DNA from: Ignavibacteria bacterium
Lineage (GTDB): Bacteria > Bacteroidota > Ignavibacteria > Ignavibacteriales > Ignavibacteriaceae
NCBI GenBank assembly: GCA_030684555.1
Contig: JAUXVN010000112.1
Span: 173,835 to 237,834, forward strand
Direction: 5' to 3'
DNA length: 64,000 bases
This document shows positions 28,861-36,985 of this stretch, piece after piece. Below the pieces are notes generated by a model. The model saw only the letters and a list, made by a program, of their open reading frames with translations. It was not told the DNA's origin and did not search any database. Made by a program: the position numbers and the translations under genes. The first letter of the stretch is position 1. Each line of letters opens with the position of its first letter.

Positions 28861-29934
28861 TTAGAACGCAAGTCCTAAACCAACACTAAATGAATTATAG
28901 GTAGACATGCTATAATCAGCATTTATACTGATCAGTGCTAATTTGAAAGAAGCACCTAAAACAAAACGTGCTGAATTTTCACCTTCGAGTTCAAACTCAA
29001 CAGGTAACTCTAAATCTTGAGAAGGATTTGCAGGATTACTTATAACTTGGTTGTATTTTATTTTAATTGATGATGATTCAAACGCTAAGCCTGCATAAGG
29101 AGTAACGCTTAAGGCACCAGGACCAAATTGTTTGCTTGCATAGAGACCAAATGTAGTTGCAGATGCATCAAAAATATCACCTACTTTAAGTGATTGTGTA
29201 AAGAAAGCAACGGAAACATCAAGAGGTATAGGAACCGGGATAAACATGCTTGGATTATGTTGCAAACCGAATCCGAAGTAACTGAATTTTCCAAGATCCT
29301 GAATTTCAATTGATGGTAAGAATCTGAAAGAAGCTGTAGTCCCATAAACTGTACCAATAGTAAACTGAGGAGCAAATAGAGGAAGAACACTTAAATCTTC
29401 CAAATAACCTGTTACTTTGGTATCAATTTTTTGTTGCGGAATTGTGTAACCATTAATAACATCTTCTCTAAAATCAACAACCACAGACTCTGTTTTTGAA
29501 CCAACAATTGTGGGTCCTGAAATGTTAACATCAAAATTTGTATCAATGATTTTCTGTATAAGTGCATCTCTAGTAGCCTGATCTGGTGTAATTACATTTC
29601 GAATCAAGTCCTCAGCTTGTTTTTTGGTAAATTTGAATGTACCGTTGGTTGAGAATGATTTTGCATCATCCCCCATCATTGTACCCATAAAAACAAAACC
29701 GAGTTCAATATCAACTCCGAAAATTTTTGAGGATGGTGCCCGATGAACCCAACCAGAGTTTAGATTTGCACCAAAACCTGAAACTATTGGCGATACATAT
29801 TTACTTGCAGCACTTTGAGAAAGTTTAGAGAGTGTACCCTCTAATTCATTCATCTCTTCCTGTGCAAAAGTTACCTGCGAAATAAAAAATGTGAATAAAC
29901 AGAAACTGAAAAATGAAATTGCCCACTTTTTCAT
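28861..29934 (-). CDS. Outer-membrane-barrel-like protein (DUF6588-like)
   Basis: The 357-residue protein has a signal peptide (ending near FAQEE) and then a pattern of amphipathic strands with a Phe-rich end (YNSFSVGLGLAF). A stretch near residues 60-75 (LNSGWVHRAPSSKIFGVD) and a helical segment with charged residues (FTKKQAEDLIRNV) recall the Bacteroidota DUF6588 family. Function is unknown. The promoter (29965-29994), the ribosome site AAGGAG 7 nt before ATG 29934 and the terminator downstream show that this is a single-gene transcript. Confidence 0.65.
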   Translation of the reverse strand: MKKWAISFFSFCLFTFFISQVTFAQEEMNELEGTLSKLSQSAASKYVSPIVSGFGANLNSGWVHRAPSSKIFGVDIELGFVFMGTMMGDDAKSFSTNGTFKFTKKQAEDLIRNVITPDQATRDALIQKIIDTNFDVNISGPTIVGSKTESVVVDFREDVINGYTIPQQKIDTKVTGYLEDLSVLPLFAPQFTIGTVYGTTASFRFLPSIEIQDLGKFSYFGFGLQHNPSMFIPVPIPLDVSVAFFTQSLKVGDIFDASATTFGLYASKQFGPGALSVTPYAGLAFESSSIKIKYNQVISNPANPSQDLELPVEFELEGENSARFVLGASFKLALISINADYSMSTYNSFSVGLGLAF

Positions 29935-29964
29935 ATATGACTCCTTAAATTATTTTTTGACGTG

Positions 29965-29994
29965 CAAAGTTAAATTTTTTCTGATATATAACAA
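29965..29994 (-). promoter_or_regulatory. Consensus Bacteroidota-type promoter
   Basis: TTG (29994-29992), 19 nt, then TAACTTTG (29972-29965) on the minus strand matches TTG-N19-21-TAnnTTTG exactly. The inferred start of transcription lies about 24 nt before the ATG at 29934. Confidence 0.7.
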
Positions 29995-30068
29995 ACAAAT
30001 ACAATACCAATATAAAATTTAATTATTTATTACGTTATTGTCTCATGTTAACAACAGTTACCGACCAT

Positions 30069-30096
30069 GAGGTGTCTCTGTTTAGCGACACTCCTC
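30069..30096. other. Imperfect hairpin in the MBL gene downstream region
   Basis: GAGGTGTC (30069-30076) pairs with GACAC and CTC (30087-30096), with a TC bulge and a 10-nt loop. It lies about 70 nt past the MBL stop without a T-run. It may be a weak terminator or a transcript structure. No protein of any size is supported in the surrounding 29935-30161 region, apart from the promoter described separately. Confidence 0.3.
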
Positions 30097-30161
30097 AATT
30101 ATTTTAATACTTTAACTACTTTAGGTCGATTAGATAATACTTTCTTTCTTAATATTAACAA

Positions 30162-30803
30162 CTATTTTAGAAATGGATTGAACTTTTTTTCATATCCGAT
30201 AGTGCTGGTTTCTCCATGTCCGGGATAAATAATTGTTTCATCCGGCAGAGTAAACAATTTAGTTTTAATTGATTCAATTAATCTTTCGTAATCTCCCCCC
30301 CAAAGATCGGTTCGCCCAATGCTTTCAAGGAATAAAACATCTCCCGTTATGCAAAATTTTTCTTCTTTAAAGTAAATGCAATATTCGCCGGGAGTATGCC
30401 CGGGTGTAAAAAGGAATGTAAATCCCCCTATTCCTAATGATAGATATAATTCTTCGCTGATATACTCATCAGGTAAGGGTGAATCATCAAACTTAATTCC
30501 GAATTGCGATCCTTGCTTTGTTGCATTCTGAAGAAGTGGAATATCTAATTCTGGCGCATAAAACTTCGGGTTATAAATTTGTTTTATTTTACTATTCCCA
30601 AATATATGGTCGAGGTGACAGTGGGTATTAATGAGGTATTTAACTTGAAGATTATTGTGACGCACAAAATTTGTTAATTCTTCAACTTCATAATTTTCCA
30701 AAGTACCGGGGTCAATGATTGCCGTTTCACGACTTTCTTCATCCCACACAATATAAGTATTCTCACTGAACGGACTAAAGACAAAACTTTTTATTTTTAT
30801 CAT
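30162..30803 (-). CDS. MBL-fold metallo-hydrolase (glyoxalase II-like)
   Basis: This 213-residue metallo-beta-lactamase-fold protein keeps the metal-binding signature THCHLDH (residues 60-66), the second His in TPGHTPGE, the Asp in TGDVLF and the final His in YPGHGETS. The two-domain pattern with GRTDLWGGD matches small glyoxalase II-like or persulfide-type hydrolases. The exact substrate is unknown. It lies 1 nt after the chorismate synthase gene and so probably belongs to its transcript. Confidence 0.88.
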   Translation of the reverse strand: MIKIKSFVFSPFSENTYIVWDEESRETAIIDPGTLENYEVEELTNFVRHNNLQVKYLINTHCHLDHIFGNSKIKQIYNPKFYAPELDIPLLQNATKQGSQFGIKFDDSPLPDEYISEELYLSLGIGGFTFLFTPGHTPGEYCIYFKEEKFCITGDVLFLESIGRTDLWGGDYERLIESIKTKLFTLPDETIIYPGHGETSTIGYEKKFNPFLK

Positions 30804-30804
30804 A

Positions 30805-32013
30805 CTATTTTCTGAAATTCTTTTTAATGCGGCTGTTTAACTTTTTCATATAACTTGAGTAATTATCCTTCGTCTCTTCCATGGAATCACCACCAAACTT
30901 ATTCAGAAAATGTTTCGCAATAACCCATGCCAGCATTGATTCGGCGATTACCGCACATGCAGGCACAGCAACAAAATCACTCCGTTCTCTTCGTGCATCA
31001 ACTGCTGTTCCATCCTTTAAATCTACACTCTGTATAGGCTTCATTAGTGTTGCGATAGGTTTCATTGCAGCCCTAACAATAATAGGTAGTCCCGTTGATA
31101 TACCACCTTCAATTCCACCTGCACGATTGGTTCTTCTTGAATAACCATCTGCAACTTTAATGATCTCATCGTGAGAAGCTGATCCAAATGAATCCGCTGA
31201 AAGAAATCCTGTCCCGATTTCAATAGCTTTAACAGCATTTATAGACATAATACTTGATGCAATATCTGCATCAAGCCTAAGATCGTATTGTATAAAACTT
31301 CCCAAACCTGGTGGAACACCGGTTGCTACAGTGTAAAAAGTTCCTCCAAGTGTATCACCTTTCTTTTTTGCTGATTTAATTTTTGAAATTATTCTCTTCT
31401 CAAGTTCAGAGTTCAAAACACGAACTTCACTTTTATCAGCTTCATTAATTAAAAAACTTCCTGAAAAATTTCCTGGTAATTCATTAGAAAAAAGTTTTTG
31501 CGAAAAGTCGTTTTTAGCATAAACACCTCCGATACTTTCAACATAACTACCAACTGAAATTCCAAACTCTTCTAAAAATATTCTTGCTATCGAACAGGCT
31601 GCTACTCTTGCTGCTGTCTCCCTTGCACTTGATCTTTCTATTGAGTTTCTAATATCATTAAAATTGTATTTAGAAGTTCCCGTTAAATCAGCATGACCGG
31701 GTCGAGGTATTGTAATTTTTTCAACCTTGTTAATTGATTCAGGTGACATTAAATCAATCCAATTTGCCCAATCTTTATTTTGAATTTTGAGGGCAATGGG
31801 AGAACCCAATGTTTTTTTAAATCGTATTCCTGAAATAATTTCGACAGTATCAGTCTCAATCTTCATGCGAAGACCCCGCCCATATCCAGACTGTCTGCGC
31901 TTAAGCTGAAAATTAATTTTATCAATTTCAATTGTTAAATTGGATGGGAAACTCTCAATAATAGTTACCAGTGCTTTACCGTGCGACTCACCGGCAGTTA
32001 AAAACCTTATCAT
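30805..32013 (-). CDS. aroC: Chorismate synthase
   Basis: It converts EPSP to chorismate, the last shared step of aromatic amino acid synthesis. The 402-residue form from ATG 32013 begins IRFLTAGESHGKAL, the family N-terminus. It has AGGATT a few nt upstream and a TATCTTTG promoter box ending at 32036, so the upstream in-frame ATG at 32130 would lie before the transcript start. Conserved stretches include QSGYGRGLRMK, RSSARETAARV, GIEGGISTG and DARRERSDFVAVPAC. A short charged C-terminal tail (about 30 residues) is longer than in some relatives. It is followed by the MBL hydrolase after 1 nt. Confidence 0.96.
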   Translation of the reverse strand: MIRFLTAGESHGKALVTIIESFPSNLTIEIDKINFQLKRRQSGYGRGLRMKIETDTVEIISGIRFKKTLGSPIALKIQNKDWANWIDLMSPESINKVEKITIPRPGHADLTGTSKYNFNDIRNSIERSSARETAARVAACSIARIFLEEFGISVGSYVESIGGVYAKNDFSQKLFSNELPGNFSGSFLINEADKSEVRVLNSELEKRIISKIKSAKKKGDTLGGTFYTVATGVPPGLGSFIQYDLRLDADIASSIMSINAVKAIEIGTGFLSADSFGSASHDEIIKVADGYSRRTNRAGGIEGGISTGLPIIVRAAMKPIATLMKPIQSVDLKDGTAVDARRERSDFVAVPACAVIAESMLAWVIAKHFLNKFGGDSMEETKDNYSSYMKKLNSRIKKNFRK

Positions 32014-32035
32014 AATAATCCTAAATATTTGTAAG

Positions 32036-32043
32036 CAAAGATA
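32036..32043 (-). promoter_or_regulatory. -7 promoter box upstream of aroC
   Basis: TATCTTTG on the minus strand (32043-32036) matches TAnnTTTG, about 23 nt before ATG 32013. No clean TTG is visible at the expected distance, so the call rests on the -7 element and its position. Confidence 0.45.
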
Positions 32044-32115
32044 AAAAAGTTGAGGAAGGTATGAAAAGAAAAACGAGTGATTATTTTTATGTATTACAAA
32101 TATTTTAAACAAAAA

Positions 32116-32181
32116 AAGGAGCTTAGTCATTCAGCAAAATTATCTTTTCTCATTAATAACTTTGCATTGTCAAAGCTCCTT
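32116..32181 (-). terminator. Long-loop terminator after the DegP-type protease gene
   Basis: On the minus strand AAGGAGCTT (32181-32173) pairs with AAGCTCCTT (32124-32116), which runs straight into TTTTT. The 48-nt loop contains a smaller hairpin (CTTTG...CAAAG). It lies just after the stop at 32204, upstream of the aroC promoter, and would separate the two transcripts. Confidence 0.6.
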
Positions 32182-32203
32182 AAAACTAAGAAGTTAAACT
32201 TAA

Positions 32204-33700
32204 TTAATTAGGGATTTCTATTCCTACAAATCTGGAATTTCCATCTTTGTCTGATACTTCCAATAAAATCGCACTTCCCTTTTTGTTTTTTATAATAGAT
32301 TCAAAATCCTTTACAGATTTCACATCTTTTCTATCGGCTTTAAGTATTAAAATATCTTTACCCAAACCCTGTTGTTGAGCAGCACTTAAAGTTTTAACTC
32401 CTGTAATGATTATTCCATTATCAACTTTATATTCAGATTTTTCTTTAGATGAAAGATTCTTAACAGATAATCCTATCTCTTCAATATTTGCTGCTTCGAC
32501 AGCTACTTTATCTTCTTTTTTGTCTATCTTCTCTTCGCTAACAGCCAGATTTTTACTGTCTTCTCTTGCTTTAAGCGTTACAGTTCGTTCTAATTCTTTT
32601 CCATCTCTATAAATTGTCAATTTAACTTTTGTTCCTGAAGTTTTTGCTGCAATATAACCTTGCAATTCATTTGGTTTGTTTACTGTTCGGTCATCAACTT
32701 GAAGAATTACATCACCACGCTTAACATCAGCATTGGCAGCAGCGCCACCTTCAACAATACCATCAACAATAACACCTCGTGGACCCTCAAGCCCTAATGA
32801 TTTTGCTAATGCTTCATCAACTTCGCGAATCTGAACTCCAATATAACCTCTGCTGACTTTTCCATTAGCTATTAAATCTTTTGCCACAGCTTTGGCTAAA
32901 TTAATTGGTATCGCAAAACCATAACCGATGTATGTACCGGTTTGAGTTGCGATTGCAGAATTAACTCCAATAACTGCACCTGATAAATCTACTAATGCGC
33001 CGCCGCTATTACCCGGATTGATAGCTGCATCAGTTTGAATGAAGTTTTCAACTCCATAACCTTGTCTGTCACGAATTAAATTCAATTGTCCTCTGTTCAA
33101 TGCACTGACAATACCGGCTGTGACTGTTGAGGAAAGAGACATTGGATTGCCAATAGCCATTACCCATTGACCCACTTTTAATTTATCTGAATCTCCTAAA
33201 AATGCTGATGGTAAATTATCCGCACTAACTTTTATAACTGCAAGATCGGTTAATGGATCAGTTCCAATAACTTTTGCATCGAGAGTTCTTTTATCGTTAA
33301 ATCCAACTGTAACTTTTGTTGCTTTCTCTACTACGTGATTATTTGTAAGAATATAACCGTCAGAACTTATAATAATACCGCTTCCTGAACCCATCTGTTC
33401 TTTAGGCATATCAAAGTCTTTGAATGGAAAGAAGAATAAATCTTTATGAGGATTTTCAGCACCGGTTGAAACTACCGAAATTTGCACAATTGAAGGAGTT
33501 ACTTTTTCAGCAACTTCAATAAATGCTTGACTAAAAGAATTTGCGTCTGCATTTAAATTCACGGGGGGTGTCGATGCCCCTAACCTTATATCGGCTAATC
33601 CTGGTCTTACCCAGCCAAAACCGGAGACTAATATAGTCCCGAAAATTATACCCAATAAAATCAAACCAACTGCACCGAGAACTTTTTTTGTTTTCATCAT
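32204..33700 (-). CDS. DegP/HtrA-type serine protease (Do family)
   Basis: This 498-residue envelope protease/chaperone has an N-terminal membrane segment (LGLILLGIIFGTILVSG). A trypsin-like domain follows with the complete triad: H122 (TNNHVV), D152 (PLTDLAV) and S232 (NPGNSGGAL). Two PDZ-like domains come next, the first at about 270-370 (RGYIGVQIREVDE, GVIVDGIVEGGAAANAD) and a second, more divergent one near the C-terminus (410-498). A charged Lys/Glu-rich linker sits between them. Its own promoter box and terminator imply an independent transcript. Confidence 0.95.
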   Translation of the reverse strand: MMKTKKVLGAVGLILLGIIFGTILVSGFGWVRPGLADIRLGASTPPVNLNADANSFSQAFIEVAEKVTPSIVQISVVSTGAENPHKDLFFFPFKDFDMPKEQMGSGSGIIISSDGYILTNNHVVEKATKVTVGFNDKRTLDAKVIGTDPLTDLAVIKVSADNLPSAFLGDSDKLKVGQWVMAIGNPMSLSSTVTAGIVSALNRGQLNLIRDRQGYGVENFIQTDAAINPGNSGGALVDLSGAVIGVNSAIATQTGTYIGYGFAIPINLAKAVAKDLIANGKVSRGYIGVQIREVDEALAKSLGLEGPRGVIVDGIVEGGAAANADVKRGDVILQVDDRTVNKPNELQGYIAAKTSGTKVKLTIYRDGKELERTVTLKAREDSKNLAVSEEKIDKKEDKVAVEAANIEEIGLSVKNLSSKEKSEYKVDNGIIITGVKTLSAAQQQGLGKDILILKADRKDVKSVKDFESIIKNKKGSAILLEVSDKDGNSRFVGIEIPN

Positions 33701-33750
33701 TTTTCCTTTTGGACTAATAATTGAAGAAATTTTTGTTTAATGAATTAGTA

Positions 33751-33758
33751 CAAATCTA
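33751..33758 (-). promoter_or_regulatory. -7 promoter box upstream of the DegP-type gene
   Basis: TAGATTTG (33758-33751) on the minus strand matches TAnnTTTG and lies between the recO stop (33767) and the ATG at 33700. No strong -33 TTG is visible. AAAGGAA occurs just before the start codon. Confidence 0.4.
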
Positions 33759-33766
33759 TCTATACG

Positions 33767-34504
33767 TTACTCTAACTTTAATGATTGTGAACCTTTATAC
33801 TCATGATGATGATGCTGTAAATAATTTTCAGAAAACTTGATTGCTGATTTTATTAGCATTTCATCATAAGATAAAATTTTCTTACCTGATTTTAGACAAA
33901 TAAGTAGGTCAAAAAGTTCCCTACTTAGTTTTAAAGAAATAAGATGATCTTGAGAACAGTTTGGACATAAAATACCTTTTTCATAATTAAAACCATTTAC
34001 ATCAAAAGATTTAATCTCATTATCACATTCAGAGCACAAATTTAATTGTAGTTCAAATCCAGATTCATGCATTAGAAAGACAAAAAAACGCAAATAATTT
34101 AATGCAGGATTTTCATCTGTTGAATTCATGTTTTGCAGAATTTTCTTTATTCCACTGAATAAACGTAGATTAACTTCACTTTCAATTGTAAGAAAATTTA
34201 CAAGTTCAATTATTGCATAACTAAATTTTAATTTTTCAAAATTCTCTTTTATTAGTGGATGAAATGCTATTAGTTCTGCGTTTGTAACAATTTGAATGTC
34301 ACGATTTTCTTTTTGATAAAATACAATTTCAAGTATATTCAGCGGGTCAACCATTGCACCAATTTTTGAGTTTTTGGTGCGTCCACCTTTTAAGATACCC
34401 GAAATTTTTCCAAAATCCTTAGTGTAGAAGTGAGCGATTTTACTTGTATCGCTATAGTTTAATTTAGAAAGAACAATTGCTTCTGTCTTCTGAATTCTGC
34501 TCAT
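33767..34504 (-). CDS. recO: DNA repair protein RecO
   Basis: RecO loads RecA on gapped DNA in the RecFOR pathway. The 245-residue protein starts with the OB-fold pattern QKTEAIVLSKLNYSDTSKI. It has an all-helical C-terminal domain with a zinc-binding set (CSECDNE and LCPNC). The tail is unusual in ending with a run HHHHEYKGSQSLKLE. It is 2 nt downstream of mtnA. The N- and C-terminal halves are both complete. Confidence 0.92.
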   Translation of the reverse strand: MSRIQKTEAIVLSKLNYSDTSKIAHFYTKDFGKISGILKGGRTKNSKIGAMVDPLNILEIVFYQKENRDIQIVTNAELIAFHPLIKENFEKLKFSYAIIELVNFLTIESEVNLRLFSGIKKILQNMNSTDENPALNYLRFFVFLMHESGFELQLNLCSECDNEIKSFDVNGFNYEKGILCPNCSQDHLISLKLSRELFDLLICLKSGKKILSYDEMLIKSAIKFSENYLQHHHHEYKGSQSLKLE

Positions 34505-34506
34505 AT

Positions 34507-35520
34507 CTAAAACGAGTATGGAAAATTAAATATTCTTTTTTCGGTTATGATGCCGGTAATGAGATTCGAAGGAGTAATATCAAAAGAAGGATTATACACC
34601 GCAATACTTTTTGTTAATTCGTTTTCTGGAAAAATTCCGAGAACCTCATTTTTATTTCGTTGTTCGATAGGAATTTCCGAGCCGTTATTACAAGCTAAAT
34701 CAATTGTAGAAGAAGGAGCAGCAATATAAAAAGGAACTGCGTGGTAATTTGCAAGCACAGCAAGATTGTATGTGCCGATTTTATTTGCAGTATCACCATT
34801 TCGGCTTATTCTATCTGCGCCTGTAATCACAATATCAATTTTTCCTGAAGAGAATAAACTTGCTGCTGCAGAATCGGGTAATACTGAAAATGGTATTTCA
34901 TTTTTATGCAATTCAAAGGCAGTCAATCGGGAACCTTGAAATAAAGGTCGTGTTTCATCAGCATAAACATGATTGATTAAATTATTATTAAATGCTGATT
35001 TTATAACGCTGAATGCTGTTCCATCTCCACCGGTTGCGAGTTTACCGGTATTACAATGTGTTAAAACATTCATCTTTTTTGTAAAGAGAGATAAACCATT
35101 AATTCCAATTAAACGACACATTTCTTCGTCTTCAAGGTGAATTACTTTTGCTTCATTTATAAGAAGATTGAAAATTTCATTGTGGAGAAAATCCTTTGTC
35201 GAATAATTATCAGTTATTGCTTTTACTCTATTTAATGCCCAGAAAAGATTTACCGCTGTTGGACGTGTTGATTTGAGGCGAGTGTAAACATTCTGAAACA
35301 AAATTGGATCAAAGAATTCCTTTTGTGATAAAGCCAGCGCATAAGCCGCTGCAATTCCAATTGCCGGAGCTCCACGGATTTCCAATCTTTCGATAGCCCC
35401 GGCAATTCTCTCATAATTTGATGTTGTTACATATTTTTCTTCAAAGGGAAGAAGAGTTTGATCAATAAAAACTAACTCGTTGTTAACGAGTTTAACTGAA
35501 AAGTAATCAGTTTTGTTCAT
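34507..35520 (-). CDS. mtnA: S-methyl-5-thioribose-1-phosphate isomerase
   Basis: It isomerises methylthioribose-1-phosphate to methylthioribulose-1-phosphate in methionine salvage. The 337-residue protein has RLEIRGAPAIGIAAAYA, THCNTGKLATGG with the catalytic Cys, and ITGADRISRNGDTANKIG with the catalytic Asp, all intact. Start ATG 35520 is preferred over a TTG one codon upstream. Its stop is 2 nt from recO. The upstream PfkB kinase gene overlaps it, so the two are probably co-expressed. Confidence 0.93.
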   Translation of the reverse strand: MNKTDYFSVKLVNNELVFIDQTLLPFEEKYVTTSNYERIAGAIERLEIRGAPAIGIAAAYALALSQKEFFDPILFQNVYTRLKSTRPTAVNLFWALNRVKAITDNYSTKDFLHNEIFNLLINEAKVIHLEDEEMCRLIGINGLSLFTKKMNVLTHCNTGKLATGGDGTAFSVIKSAFNNNLINHVYADETRPLFQGSRLTAFELHKNEIPFSVLPDSAAASLFSSGKIDIVITGADRISRNGDTANKIGTYNLAVLANYHAVPFYIAAPSSTIDLACNNGSEIPIEQRNKNEVLGIFPENELTKSIAVYNPSFDITPSNLITGIITEKRIFNFPYSF

Positions 35521-36424
35521 CAAATTTACTTATAGTTTGAAATTCTCTGAACCGGTCTTGAATTCTCAAATAAGAAATATTTTCTAATCCTTTTGTACTG
35601 AATTCCTCTACACAAAATGAAGCCATTGTACTTCCATACACAACCGCACGTTTCATATTTTCTGCACTTAAATCTTGAGTTTTATGCAAATAACCTGTAA
35701 ATCCTCCTGCAAAAGAGTCACCGGCACCGGTAGGATCATTAATCATTTCAAGTGGATATGCGGGAGCCGAGAAGATTATGTCTTCTGTAAAAAGGAGTGC
35801 CCCGTGTTCCCCTTTTTTGATAATTAAAATTTCAACTCCCATTTCTCGAATCATCTTTGCAGCTTTGAAAAGATTTGGTTCATGAGCTAACAAACGTGCT
35901 TCTGAGTCATTAATTATTAATACATTTACTCTTTTTAAAAGTTTGAGCAAGTCATCTTTTTTCCCTTCGATCCAATAATTCATTGTATCGCAAACAACAA
36001 AACGGGGACTATCTAATTGATCTAAAACCTTAATCTGAAGGCTGGGGTCAATATTTCCCAGACAGACATATTTAGATTTTTTTAAACTATCAGGGATTAT
36101 CGGATTAAATGATTCAAATACGTTTAACTCTGTTAATAATGTATCGCGTGTGTTTAAATCATAATGATATTTACCTGACCAACGGAATGTCTTTCCTCCT
36201 TCTACAATTTGTAATCCTCCAAGATCAACATTATGTTCTTCGAGCAGTGTTATATATTCTTTAGGGAAATCTTCTCCTACAACACCAATCAGATTTATTG
36301 GTGCTGTAAAATAACTTGCTGCTAATGAAATGTATGTAGCTGAACCACCAAGAGCATCAACAACTTTAGTGAAAGGTGTGGCAACCGTATCTAATCCTAA
36401 TGATCCGACAATTACAAGGCTCAA
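35507..36424 (-). CDS. PfkB-family sugar/nucleoside kinase
   Basis: The 305-residue ribokinase-type kinase has the N-terminal Gly-rich signature GGSATYISLAASYF, the conserved DTMNYW and IINDSEARLL segments, and the C-terminal NDPTGAGDSFAGGF with catalytic Asp. The substrate is not set by sequence. The 14-nt overlap with mtnA suggests a role in methylthioadenosine or 5-deoxyadenosine salvage, for example phosphorylating a nucleoside or deoxypentose. That is inference. Start TTG 36424 is supported by GGAG at a 7-8 nt spacing. Confidence 0.88.
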   Translation of the reverse strand: MSLVIVGSLGLDTVATPFTKVVDALGGSATYISLAASYFTAPINLIGVVGEDFPKEYITLLEEHNVDLGGLQIVEGGKTFRWSGKYHYDLNTRDTLLTELNVFESFNPIIPDSLKKSKYVCLGNIDPSLQIKVLDQLDSPRFVVCDTMNYWIEGKKDDLLKLLKRVNVLIINDSEARLLAHEPNLFKAAKMIREMGVEILIIKKGEHGALLFTEDIIFSAPAYPLEMINDPTGAGDSFAGGFTGYLHKTQDLSAENMKRAVVYGSTMASFCVEEFSTKGLENISYLRIQDRFREFQTISKFDEQN

Positions 36425-36515
36425 GACTTACTCCGTTTTTATTTTTATTGGTTTTGTAAAAATAGACAAATCGTTATACAAAAACAGTGAAAAAACTTTT
36501 TCAAAAGAAAAATTC

Positions 36516-36977
36516 TTACTTAAGAATAATTTTATTGAATTGTAGGAAGTTATTGTCTTTTGTCAAATAGTCGTTTATTATTTCTAACGATTTTTTTTGT
36601 CCTGGCCAAGCTAAAAGATTGATAGCTTCATCATAACTCACCCATTTATAATTTACATGTTCATCACTCAACCGAACAATTGCATCTTTATCTGACTCGA
36701 TCAGAAATACCGGAACAAGACATACATAATCTTCTTTCCAATCATAAAATTGATTCACATGAGGAACAACCCAAATATTATTTGCAGAAATACTGGTTTC
36801 TTCATAAACTTCTCTAATTGCAGTCTGATAGGCTTTTTCCCCTTCTTTTATTTTGCCTGTAACCATCTGCCAAATATTGGGGTAAATTTGTTTAGGGCTT
36901 CTTTGTAATAGTAGGAATTCAATCCCGTTAATATTCCTATATATGTGAGCTTCAATCAATTTTGATATAATGTTCAT
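36516..36977 (-). CDS. NUDIX hydrolase
   Basis: This 153-residue nucleotide or sugar-nucleotide pyrophosphohydrolase has the Nudix box GKIKEGEKAYQTAIREVYEE followed by TSI. The final Gly of the usual box is replaced by Ser. The remaining catalytic Glu and Arg are present. The overall form resembles dATP pyrophosphohydrolase-like (NudB) proteins, but substrate is unproven. It follows the giant barrel-like gene by 8 nt. Confidence 0.88.
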   Translation of the reverse strand: MNIISKLIEAHIYRNINGIEFLLLQRSPKQIYPNIWQMVTGKIKEGEKAYQTAIREVYEETSISANNIWVVPHVNQFYDWKEDYVCLVPVFLIESDKDAIVRLSDEHVNYKWVSYDEAINLLAWPGQKKSLEIINDYLTKDNNFLQFNKIILK

Positions 36978-36985
36978 TTCATCCC

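Noticed and set aside
30805..32130. A longer aroC form starting at ATG 32130
   Set aside because: The added 39 residues are hydrophobic and unlike the family. The promoter box at 32036-32043 and a good ribosome site both point to ATG 32013.
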